From assembly GCA_020200195.1 (NCBI GenBank), contig JAIVJE010000387.1, forward strand, positions 1 through 5,119: a DNA stretch of 5,119 nucleotides. Reading direction: 5' to 3'. The DNA comes from Acidobacteriota bacterium (GTDB lineage Bacteria; Acidobacteriota; Vicinamibacteria; Vicinamibacterales; 2-12-FULL-66-21). Shown here one piece after another: positions 1 through 5,119 of the stretch (positions are counted from its first letter, which is position 1; every line of letters starts with the position of its first letter). The notes under the pieces were generated by a model that worked only from the letters and a program-made list of their open reading frames with translations, was not told the DNA's origin and ran no database searches. The position numbers and the translations under genes are program-made.

Positions 1-631
1 GCATCGCCGGCCGCGGGTCGACCAGGTATCCGAAGACGATGCCAAGCGTCAGTAGGGAGATCAGCGATCGGATGCCGCTGCACGCCTCTGCGACCTCCAG
101 CGACGTGTTCGCCAGCACGATGACGTTGCCCTCTCGCAGCACCGGAATGTTGGCCGCAGCGAGCGTGACTTCGCCGACGCGCGACGCGAGCAACTGCAAC
201 GGGAACGCGATCTGATTGAAGACAATCGCCGGCAGCGGCACCATCAGAATCAGGAACGCGACCGGAAACGCGAGTATCCGCAGATAGTTCCATCCCCAGA
301 CGAACAGGATCATCCCGATGACGACGCCGATGATGGAGATGCGCGTGAGAAACAGCTCTGCCCCGAGCACCCCCGCCATCAGGACCAGGACACTGCCAAT
401 CAGCACCACCAACCCGAGGTAATTGCCCCGCACACGGGCGGTGGCGAGCCGCGCGCGCCGTTCCCACGCGAGGTAGAGCGCGATGGGCACGATCAGGAAG
501 CCGTGGGAATAGTTGTCGTCGGTCGCCCAGTCGTGGATCAGCTTGGCGACGACGTTGACGTACAGCACCACGAATCCGGACACGGCCAGGAGCGCGGCAG
601 CCGCCAGCGGCAATGGTTTCGATGTGTTCAC
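1..631 (-). CDS. xrt: Exosortase (integral membrane PEP-CTERM sorting transpeptidase/protease), 3' end missing
   Basis: The gene reads from GTG at 631 off the left edge; 210 codons are visible and the C-terminus is missing. The protein is very hydrophobic, with likely membrane helices near residues 8-28, 43-57, 72-90, 97-137 and 186-203. The early motif DDNYSHGFLIVPIALYLAW (residues 38-56) and the motif EVAEACSGIRSL (179-190) are hallmarks of the exosortase/EpsH family, and Cys184 is the expected catalytic cysteine. The conserved Arg and His that complete the active site lie beyond the window. Exosortases act in the inner membrane on proteins with a C-terminal PEP-CTERM signal; such a protein is encoded nearby at 3161-3922. 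The gene starts 5 nt after the TPR gene's stop codon, so the two are almost surely co-transcribed and translationally coupled. An in-frame TTG at 640 overlapping that stop is an alternative start. GTG is preferred because AAGGG lies 9 nt before it. The family call is firm, but the exosortase subtype cannot be set from this fragment. Confidence 0.93.
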   Translation of the reverse strand, partial: MNTSKPLPLAAAALLAVSGFVVLYVNVVAKLIHDWATDDNYSHGFLIVPIALYLAWERRARLATARVRGNYLGLVVLIGSVLVLMAGVLGAELFLTRISIIGVVIGMILFVWGWNYLRILAFPVAFLILMVPLPAIVFNQIAFPLQLLASRVGEVTLAAANIPVLREGNVIVLANTSLEVAEACSGIRSLISLLTLGIVFGYLVDPRPAM

Positions 632-636
632 GCCAC

Positions 637-2910
637 TCAACCCTTCAAGCCGGCGAGCGCCTTTTTCGCCTCGGCGGCATCCGCCTCTGAAAGCTTGAGC
701 GTCAGCGCACGTTCGAGCGATTCGCGCGCCTTGGCGGCATCCCCCGCGCTGGCGTAGACGAGCCCCAGATGGAGGTGGTACGTCGCGTTGTTCGGATCCT
801 TCGCCACCGATTCCCGGAGTGGTCCGATCGCGAGATCGGGGAGCCCTTTCTTGTGGTAGATCCAGCCGAGCGTGTCGTTCACCTCCGGCATGTCGGTGAG
901 TTCGGCTTTCGCGGTCTGCGCCAGCGTCAGCGCGACGTTGAGGTTCGCCCCATCTTCGGCGTACATCCACGCGAGGTTGTTCGCGGCCACCCCAGCCCTC
1001 GGGTTCAGCTGCAGAACCTTCTCGTATCGTGCTTTGGCTTCTTCGCGACGATTCTGCAGTTGCAGCAGGAGTGCGACCGCCGTGTGGGGGCCGATCGCAT
1101 TGGGCTGGAGCTCCGCCAGCTTTTCGAATTGCTGGGTGGCCTCCGGCAATCGTTGCAATCCGGCGTAGAGCTGCCCGATGGCCGCGTACACCCTGAGGTT
1201 GTTCGGATTGAGTTCCAGCGCCTGCTTGTAGGCTCGCTCGGCCGCGGCAGCGTCCCCGAGAATCGCATAGGTACGCCCGGCGAGCAGTTGCAGCCGATCG
1301 TTTCGCGGAGCCGCCGTGACGGCCGCCTCGACGCGGGCGCGCGCCTCCCCGTTCTTCTTGTCCTGGAGATCCATGATCGTCAGGGCTTCGAGTGCGCCGG
1401 TTTGCGACGGATCCTTCACGAGCGCGGCTTGAAAAGAGGCTCGCGCGGCGGAGCGGTTGCCCTTTGCGAGATGCAGGCGGCCCATTTCAACCTGAACGAG
1501 CGGACGGTCAGGCATCGCCGAATTGAGCGTGCTCAAGGGTGCTTCCGCTGCGCTGGCATTGCCCTTCGCCAACTGGGCGCGGCCGAGGAGGAGCTGCGCG
1601 TCCGCGTACGCCGGCCTGAGCTTCACCGCGCTGTGCGCACCCTGAATGGCTTCATCTACCTTCCCGAGCGACAGCGCCACCCGCCCGAGGTCGAAATTGG
1701 CCTCGGCTGAGCGTGGGTTCAACCGTACAGCCTCGCGATACTCAACGAGTGCCTCCTCAGGCTGACTGCGGAGTAAGAGAATGGTGCCGTACAATTGATG
1801 CGCCAACGCGGAGTTCGGACCCGCCGCGACGGCCGCGCGGACTGTCGCCAACGCGTCTTCGGCCTTATTGTCCAGTATCTGCAGCTTGGCTTTGGCGGCC
1901 AGCGCCTCGACCTGTTTGGGATCTTTCTGCAGGACGGTCTCGAGAAGCCGATACGCTTCCTTCCGATCGCCTGCCCGACTGGCGATATCGGCTAGCCTCA
2001 GGTTTGCGGGTATCAACCCGTCCGGCTTTGAGGCAACATCCTGCAAGATCGCTTTCGCCTCGGGCACTCTGCGGAGTTGCGCATAGTAGTCGGCCAGGGA
2101 AATGCGGCCCGAGCTTCCCTGGGTCGCCTCGGCCAGTACTTTCATGTGCGTCTCCGCCTCCGCCGGGCGCTTCTGCGAGACGTAGAACGCGGCCAGCGCG
2201 CGGTTGGCGAGGATGTCCCTGGGAGCGATGGCGAGCGTAGCTTTGAGCGTCGCTTCGGCTTCGGCTGGCCGGTTGCTCGCCCAATAAAACGTTCCGAGCG
2301 CCAGACGAGCCTGCACGGAGGTCGGCGCCGCTTCGACCGCTTTCTTGAACGTTTTCTCGGCGGCTTCGTGCTCCCCCTTGGCGACCTGCAGCGTGCCCAG
2401 ACTCGTGTAACTGGCGCCGCTCGACGGGTCAGTGCGGATCGCTTCTTCCACCTGCGAGATGGCTCCGTCCAGATCGCGGAGACCGGCCATCGCGCTCCCT
2501 TTCAGGATCTGCGCGTCAATGTTGCGCGGGTCGATCGCCAGCGCCTTGTCCGCCCGCGACTTCGCGTCCTCGAACTGCTGGGCCAACAGGAGCATCCGTC
2601 CGGCCTTCAGTTGCGCGTCGATGTCGGTGGTCAGGAGGTCAGCCGCGCGCACGTACTCGCCATAGGCATTCTGCGGCTCGCCGACCTGCATGTAGGTGTC
2701 CGCGAGCTTCAGACGAACTTCGCCGAATCGTGGGTCCGCCGCAATCGCGTTGCGGTATTCAATGATCGCCTCGCGGTACTTCTTCTGGGCGACGTAGTTG
2801 TCCCCGCTCTTCTCGTACTCGCGCTTGGCGACCTGCGGATCCTTCGAGCACCCCGTGGCCAGGGCGAGCGCGCCCATGAGTACCGCGATAAAGACCTTGC
2901 TGCGCACCAT
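637..2910 (-). CDS. PrsT-like tetratricopeptide-repeat lipoprotein of the PEP-CTERM/exosortase system
   Basis: The product is 757 aa from ATG 2910. A GTG 12 nt further upstream (2922) is in frame, but GAGGGGG sits between the two starts and serves ATG 2910, so the shorter start is chosen. The N-terminus has a basic end (MVRSK), a hydrophobic core (residues 6-18) and a lipobox-like ALATGC with Cys21, predicting a lipoprotein; Ala rather than Leu at -3 is slightly off consensus. From about residue 33 to 742 the protein is almost entirely TPR helices, some 20 units of about 34 residues with the usual Gly8/Ala20/Pro32 pattern (for example LGRVALSLGKVDEAI near 408-422). The last units carry NNLAW (644-648) and DTLGWIYHKKG (679-689). 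Lipoprotein plus long TPR array beside an exosortase matches the PEP-CTERM TPR lipoprotein family (PrsT, TIGR02917), though it looks shorter than typical members. PrsT is thought to support exopolysaccharide or sorted-protein assembly; its exact role is unproven. A plain TPR scaffold protein is the alternative. Confidence 0.88.
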   Translation of the reverse strand: MVRSKVFIAVLMGALALATGCSKDPQVAKREYEKSGDNYVAQKKYREAIIEYRNAIAADPRFGEVRLKLADTYMQVGEPQNAYGEYVRAADLLTTDIDAQLKAGRMLLLAQQFEDAKSRADKALAIDPRNIDAQILKGSAMAGLRDLDGAISQVEEAIRTDPSSGASYTSLGTLQVAKGEHEAAEKTFKKAVEAAPTSVQARLALGTFYWASNRPAEAEATLKATLAIAPRDILANRALAAFYVSQKRPAEAETHMKVLAEATQGSSGRISLADYYAQLRRVPEAKAILQDVASKPDGLIPANLRLADIASRAGDRKEAYRLLETVLQKDPKQVEALAAKAKLQILDNKAEDALATVRAAVAAGPNSALAHQLYGTILLLRSQPEEALVEYREAVRLNPRSAEANFDLGRVALSLGKVDEAIQGAHSAVKLRPAYADAQLLLGRAQLAKGNASAAEAPLSTLNSAMPDRPLVQVEMGRLHLAKGNRSAARASFQAALVKDPSQTGALEALTIMDLQDKKNGEARARVEAAVTAAPRNDRLQLLAGRTYAILGDAAAAERAYKQALELNPNNLRVYAAIGQLYAGLQRLPEATQQFEKLAELQPNAIGPHTAVALLLQLQNRREEAKARYEKVLQLNPRAGVAANNLAWMYAEDGANLNVALTLAQTAKAELTDMPEVNDTLGWIYHKKGLPDLAIGPLRESVAKDPNNATYHLHLGLVYASAGDAAKARESLERALTLKLSEADAAEAKKALAGLKG
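641..645 (-). promoter_or_regulatory. Ribosome binding site of the exosortase gene
   Basis: On the minus strand AAGGG lies inside the last codons of the TPR gene, 9 nt before the GTG at 631. It favours GTG 631 over the in-frame TTG at 640, which overlaps the TPR stop codon. Its position inside the upstream gene suggests translational coupling. Confidence 0.5.
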
Positions 2911-2913
2911 AAT

Positions 2914-2920
2914 CCCCCTC
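2914..2920 (-). promoter_or_regulatory. Ribosome binding site deciding the TPR lipoprotein start
   Basis: GAGGGGG on the minus strand ends 3 nt before ATG 2910 (6 nt if only GAGG is counted as the core). It overlaps the coding frame of the longer GTG 2922 candidate, which has no comparable purine run in front of it. This is why the 757-aa start is preferred. Confidence 0.65.
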
Positions 2921-3000
2921 ACACTCGACCCAGCACGAACTGGAAACCCTTAACCCTCGGTATCCTAGTATTTTACGATGGATCGCAGGACGATTGCTGG

Positions 3001-3045
3001 CAAAAACGCCTGACGAGGCGCGGCAGCACCCAACCCTCGTCAGAC
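3001..3045 (-). terminator. Terminator-like hairpin in the leader of the TPR-exosortase unit (second terminator or attenuator)
   Basis: On the minus strand the arms CTGACGAGG (3043-3035) and CCTCGTCAG (3018-3010) pair perfectly over 9 bp. The stem can be extended by a G-U and a G-C pair. The loop is 16 nt. The 3' arm is followed almost at once by five T (3006-3002), the layout of an intrinsic terminator. It lies about 90 nt before the start of the TPR lipoprotein gene and in the same orientation, so it could back up the stronger terminator at 3096-3133 or act as an attenuator in a leader RNA. The long loop and short T tract make efficient termination uncertain. Confidence 0.5.
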
Positions 3046-3057
3046 TACAGATTTGTC

Positions 3058-3088
3058 ATGGAAAACGGTTTTTCTGGAACGTTTCCAT
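3058..3088. repeat. Inverted repeat upstream of the TPR-exosortase unit
   Basis: ATGGAAAACG (3058-3067) and CGTTTCCAT (3080-3088) form a 9-bp inverted repeat with one bulged A. Inside it lies a 13-bp palindrome, TGGAA-CGT-TTCCA (3075-3087). It sits between the two terminator-like hairpins. There is no T tract on the minus side and no obvious coding role. It could be a protein-binding site or a chance A/T-rich fold. Confidence 0.35.
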
Positions 3089-3095
3089 TGCGATC

Positions 3096-3133
3096 AAAGA
3101 AAACGCCCCGGCACGTTCGAGCGTGCCGGGGCG
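3096..3133 (-). terminator. Strong intrinsic terminator after the PEP-CTERM gene
   Basis: CGCCCCGGCACG and CGTGCCGGGGCG make a perfect 12-bp GC-rich stem with a 6-nt loop (3104-3133). On the minus strand it is followed directly by TTTTCTTT (3103-3096). It starts 27 nt after the stop codon of the PEP-CTERM gene. The plus strand lacks a following T tract, so it acts in the minus direction only. It separates the substrate gene from the TPR-exosortase unit. Confidence 0.9.
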
Positions 3134-3160
3134 GGAAGGAAAGAGCCTGGAGGAGTTGAG

Positions 3161-3922
3161 CTAGCTACGGACCATGCGACGACGGGCGGCGCGGGCGAAC
3201 CCGAGGAGACCGGTGCCGAGCAGGAGCATCGAACCAGGCTCCGGAATCGGGAACGTCTGCAGGCTGTTCGTATTGATCGGCGTCGCGCTGCCTGACGGCT
3301 GTCCGGCGATCGTGCCACGGTACCCAAAGAAGAGGTCCGTGATGTTGCCGCCGTCGAGCGTGGGGAGCACGCCAAGGTACGCCGCGAGCGTTGAGTTCAA
3401 CGTCCCGCCGTCAAGCGTCCCGGTCAAGCTTCCGGAGCAATCGCCAGAAGTGACCGTGGGGCCGACGCCGCAGTTGCCGTCGAACGTCAGTCTGATGTTG
3501 GAATTGGCATCGTAACGACCCTCGTAGAGCAGCGGGTTGCCGGAGATGCCAGCCGCGGCCACGTTCCCGAAAATCTTGATACTGCCGGGGCCGGAGTAGA
3601 TGTAATCGTTCGCCGCCGTCGATATATCTTCGCCGAGGAAAGCGCCGGTCTGCAGTTCGAGACACCCGAAAGTGCCGCACAGCCCGGTGATGGACGCTGA
3701 GAGGCCACCACTGACGCTGACTTCCTGTATCCGGCCGTCCGTTGCTGCCGTGCCAGCGTTGTCCAGGGTCCCGATCGTCACAGGCCCGGACACAGTCAGC
3801 GTGCCGCCTTGTGTGCTGCTGAGGCTGGAGAACGAAATCGTTGCAGCCTGAGCGACGCTGCTGCCGGCCGCCACCATCAATGGTACGGCCAACGCGACCA
3901 GCAGTTTCTTACTATTCAACAT
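3161..3922 (-). CDS. Secreted PEP-CTERM sorting-signal protein (likely exosortase substrate)
   Basis: The product is 253 aa from ATG 3922, chosen because GGGAGGGG lies 5 nt upstream; a GTG at 3955 in the same frame has a poorer context. It has a Sec signal peptide (basic MLNSKK, hydrophobic 7-20, AQA cleavage after residue 26). The mature part is rich in Gly, Ser and Thr and probably beta-structured, with four cysteines in two close pairs (C82/C87 and C151/C162). At the C-terminus come PIPEPG (225-230), a short hydrophobic segment (231-243) and a basic tail ARAARRRMVR (243-252). This tripartite ending is the PEP-CTERM signal, recognised and cut by exosortases, with the protein then moved outward to the surface or matrix. 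The central domain (27-220) is not one I recognise; no enzyme motif is visible, so a structural or matrix role is only a guess. The gene is preceded by a sigma-54-like promoter and followed by a strong terminator, so it is probably transcribed alone. Confidence 0.93.
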   Translation of the reverse strand: MLNSKKLLVALAVPLMVAAGSSVAQAATISFSSLSSTQGGTLTVSGPVTIGTLDNAGTAATDGRIQEVSVSGGLSASITGLCGTFGCLELQTGAFLGEDISTAANDYIYSGPGSIKIFGNVAAAGISGNPLLYEGRYDANSNIRLTFDGNCGVGPTVTSGDCSGSLTGTLDGGTLNSTLAAYLGVLPTLDGGNITDLFFGYRGTIAGQPSGSATPINTNSLQTFPIPEPGSMLLLGTGLLGFARAARRRMVRS

Positions 3923-3927
3923 GGTAT

Positions 3928-3935
3928 CCCCTCCC
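3928..3935 (-). promoter_or_regulatory. Ribosome binding site of the PEP-CTERM gene
   Basis: GGGAGGGG on the minus strand lies 5 nt before ATG 3922. It is a strong purine-rich Shine-Dalgarno site and decides this start over the in-frame GTG at 3955, which would add eleven residues in front of a clean signal peptide. Confidence 0.75.
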
Positions 3936-4015
3936 AGCTCATTTCCCAGAGCCACCTACCCCGATGTCCACGGAGACGGCTGTCCTTCCCAAGCCGCCTC
4001 GCTGCGCATCACTTT

Positions 4016-4031
4016 AGCAAAACATTTGCCG
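4016..4031 (-). promoter_or_regulatory. Candidate sigma-54 (-24/-12) promoter of the PEP-CTERM gene
   Basis: On the minus strand CGGCAAATGTTTTGCT has GG at -24 and GC at -12 separated by exactly 10 nt. It matches the RpoN consensus TGGCACG-N4-TTGCW at GGCA and at all of TTGCT. The predicted start site is near 4005, giving a 5' leader of about 83 nt before ATG 3922. PEP-CTERM genes in other bacteria are known to depend on RpoN with the PrsK/PrsR two-component pair, which raises the prior for this site. Mismatches are the first T and the CG of the -24 box. Confidence 0.6.
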
Positions 4032-4079
4032 CCATCCCGTCCGATCGCAGATCCGCGAACTTCCCTTCAAATATGCGGG

Positions 4080-4104
4080 AAAAAACGTCATAAGCGCATT
4101 GACG
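4080..4104 (-). promoter_or_regulatory. Inverted repeat plus T tract: possible activator site or weak terminator
   Basis: CGTCA (4086-4090) and TGACG (4100-4104) are inverted half-sites 9 nt apart. On the minus strand a run of six T follows (4085-4080). Two readings are possible. One is an upstream binding site for a sigma-54 activator, since it lies about 80-100 bp before the predicted start of the PEP-CTERM gene. The other is a weak terminator for the TIGR03790-TPR gene that ends at 4182. A 5-bp stem is short for a terminator. A further imperfect repeat, GGCGAC-ACAA-GTCACC, adjoins it at 4104-4119. Confidence 0.35.
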
Positions 4105-4181
4105 GCGACACAAGTCACCATCGGGGGAGACTTTAGGATGCAATCGGCGCGGAACGACCTCGTCGATACTGCTGAAGCTGC

Positions 4182-5119
4182 CTATATTAGGCATTCTCGT
4201 GCACCTGTGTGTAGAACGGACGTCATCATTATCTGAAGCGTGGAGCAGCCGAATCCGGTATCCCCGGGGGAGCGGCCGGCCGCTTGAATCCGGCTCCGCA
4301 GTTGCCGGACGTCTTCACGAGTCTCCAGCGCCGGGTCGAGTTGCAGCGCCGCTTTCAACTGCGTGGCGGCGGCTGCCCATGCGTTTCGGGCGGCGTAAAC
4401 GACGGCGGCGTGGAAGTGGATTTCCGCATTCCTGGTCCCGCGTCGCAGCGCTTCGGTAAGGAGCTTCGACGCGACCTCCTCATTGCCCAGCAGGTGCTCG
4501 ATCCAGGCGAGGGTGTCGATCACGGTCGGATCGTTAGGCGCCAGGGCGACCGCACGCTTCGCAAGCGGGTGGGCTTCCGCCACCAGGTCCTTGCGCACAG
4601 CCAATCCGTACGCGAGGTTGTTCATTGCGATCGGATTGTTTGGTTGCAGCGCGAGGACGCGGCGGTACCGCTCCAGAGCCCCGTCATATTGCCCGGTCTG
4701 ATCCAGCAAAAGCCCCAATTGCAGTTGAAGCCCGGCGGCGCCGGGCGCGAGTGCGGTTGCGCGGTGCAAGGCCTCCATGGCTCCCACCTGGTCCCGGCGG
4801 GCCAGTCGCACCTCGGCCTGCAAGGTCGCCGTCAGCGCCTCCGTACCGAGCTCGCCGAGCGTCGCGCGTGCGCTGCTGAGTCTGCGGGCTTTGAACAGGG
4901 CAGGCATCTCGGTGGCCGGGTCGACCGGCTTTTCGATGTCAGCCCGTGTCAAGGCCTTTCGAGGAAACGGCGCGCACAGCGGATCGCCGATGACCAGCGT
5001 CTGCCAGCTCAGATGTGGGATCGCAAGGTAGAAGCTCTCGACGAGATTGAACCCGGCAAAGTACGCCGGGAACAGAATCTCCGGGCGTACGGCGCTTTGC
5101 AGGTACGGCTCGCTCACGT
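4182..5119 (-). CDS. TIGR03790-like protein with C-terminal TPR domain, 5' end missing
   Basis: The frame is open to the right edge, so the start lies outside the window; GTG 5117 is most likely an internal Val of a YVSEPYL-like stretch. Counting from that codon, residues 1-51 contain SEPYL, LFPAYFAGFNLVESFY and SWQTLVIGDPLCAPF. I recognise these as the conserved C-terminal end of TIGR03790, an uncharacterised family reported only from genomes that have exosortases. Residues 71-265 form TPR helices, including QLGLLLDQTGQYDGALERY (133-151), MNNLAYGLA (165-173) and DTLAWIEHLLG (201-211). This last module resembles the C-terminal TPRs of the lipoprotein encoded at 637-2910. After residue 281 the tail (to ECLI and a TAG stop) no longer looks like TPR and may reflect a shifted frame at a C5G4 run (4262-4270). 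No enzymatic activity can be assigned. The location beside exosortase and substrate supports a role in this sorting system. Confidence 0.82.
   Translation of the reverse strand, partial: VSEPYLQSAVRPEILFPAYFAGFNLVESFYLAIPHLSWQTLVIGDPLCAPFPRKALTRADIEKPVDPATEMPALFKARRLSSARATLGELGTEALTATLQAEVRLARRDQVGAMEALHRATALAPGAAGLQLQLGLLLDQTGQYDGALERYRRVLALQPNNPIAMNNLAYGLAVRKDLVAEAHPLAKRAVALAPNDPTVIDTLAWIEHLLGNEEVASKLLTEALRRGTRNAEIHFHAAVVYAARNAWAAAATQLKAALQLDPALETREDVRQLRSRIQAAGRSPGDTGFGCSTLQIMMTSVLHTGARECLI

Noticed and set aside
769..1710. Plus-strand open frame of 313 codons inside the TPR gene
   Set aside because: It lies wholly antisense to clear TPR repeats. Its Arg/Leu/Val-rich product has no recognisable motif, and it is an artefact of codon bias.
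2970..2975. TAAAAT on the minus strand as a -10 box for the TPR gene
   Set aside because: The nearest -35-like hexamer (TTGCCA) is 22 nt away, too far for a sigma-70 promoter, and no other partner is visible. It remains only a weak possibility.
3022..3037. GG-N10-GC match (second sigma-54 promoter?) before the TPR gene
   Set aside because: Only the GG and GC dinucleotides fit; the TTGC and GGCAC context is absent, and the site lies in the loop and stem of the hairpin at 3001-3045.
2952..3039. Direct repeat AACCCTCG at 2952-2959 and 3032-3039
   Set aside because: Eight bases is close to what chance gives in this region, and one copy is part of the hairpin arm. No third copy or regular spacing supports an iteron or operator.
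2077..3159. A long plus-strand open frame (about 360 codons) antisense to the start of the TPR gene and running into the gap
   Set aside because: The product is Arg-rich with no domain, signal or ribosome site, as expected for the complement of a high-GC coding region. The TPR frame on the other strand explains the openness up to 2910, and the rest crosses the hairpins.
4009..4194. Small minus-strand frame of 61 codons in the gap before the PEP-CTERM gene
   Set aside because: It begins inside the end of the TIGR03790-TPR gene, covers the sigma-54-like promoter and inverted repeat, and has no convincing ribosome site or protein motif.

Overview
This 5.1 kb window holds four genes, all on the minus strand, that together look like part of a PEP-CTERM/exosortase protein-sorting locus of a high-GC (roughly 60% by eye) Gram-negative-type bacterium. 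The combination of a PEP-CTERM tail, a TIGR03790-type protein and long TPR proteins fits Acidobacteriota (perhaps the Vicinamibacteria group). That taxonomic guess is an inference from gene content and style and cannot be proved from the sequence alone.

In the direction of transcription (right to left): (1) 4182-5119 is the 3' part of a TIGR03790-like gene, cut by the right edge. It keeps the end of the family domain (SEPYL...LFPAY...SWQTLVIGDPLC.PF) joined to a TPR domain. (2) A 259-bp gap follows. It carries a good candidate sigma-54 (-24/-12) promoter at 4016-4031 and, about 80-100 bp upstream of the predicted start site, an inverted repeat at 4086-4104. (3) 3161-3922 encodes a secreted protein of 253 aa with a Sec signal peptide and a classic C-terminal PEP-CTERM signal. 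(4) A strong intrinsic terminator at 3096-3133 closes that gene. The next 190 bp hold two more hairpin-forming sequences, one of them also terminator-like. (5) 637-2910 encodes a 757-aa TPR lipoprotein of the PrsT type. (6) 1-631 encodes the N-terminal two thirds or so of an exosortase, including the catalytic cysteine motif AEACSGIRS. It begins 5 nt after the TPR stop codon and runs off the left edge.

How they fit together (established family knowledge plus inference): the PEP-CTERM protein is exported by Sec. Its PEP motif, hydrophobic stretch and Arg-rich tail are recognised in the inner membrane by the exosortase, which cleaves there and passes the protein towards the cell surface or an exopolysaccharide matrix. 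The TPR lipoprotein and the TIGR03790 protein are genomic companions of exosortase systems with no proven biochemical role. The sigma-54-like promoter before the substrate gene agrees with the known link between PEP-CTERM genes and RpoN/PrsK/PrsR control. The terminators split the locus into at least two and probably three transcription units: TIGR03790-TPR, the PEP-CTERM gene alone, and TPR lipoprotein plus exosortase. No RNA genes, mobile elements or CRISPR arrays were seen.
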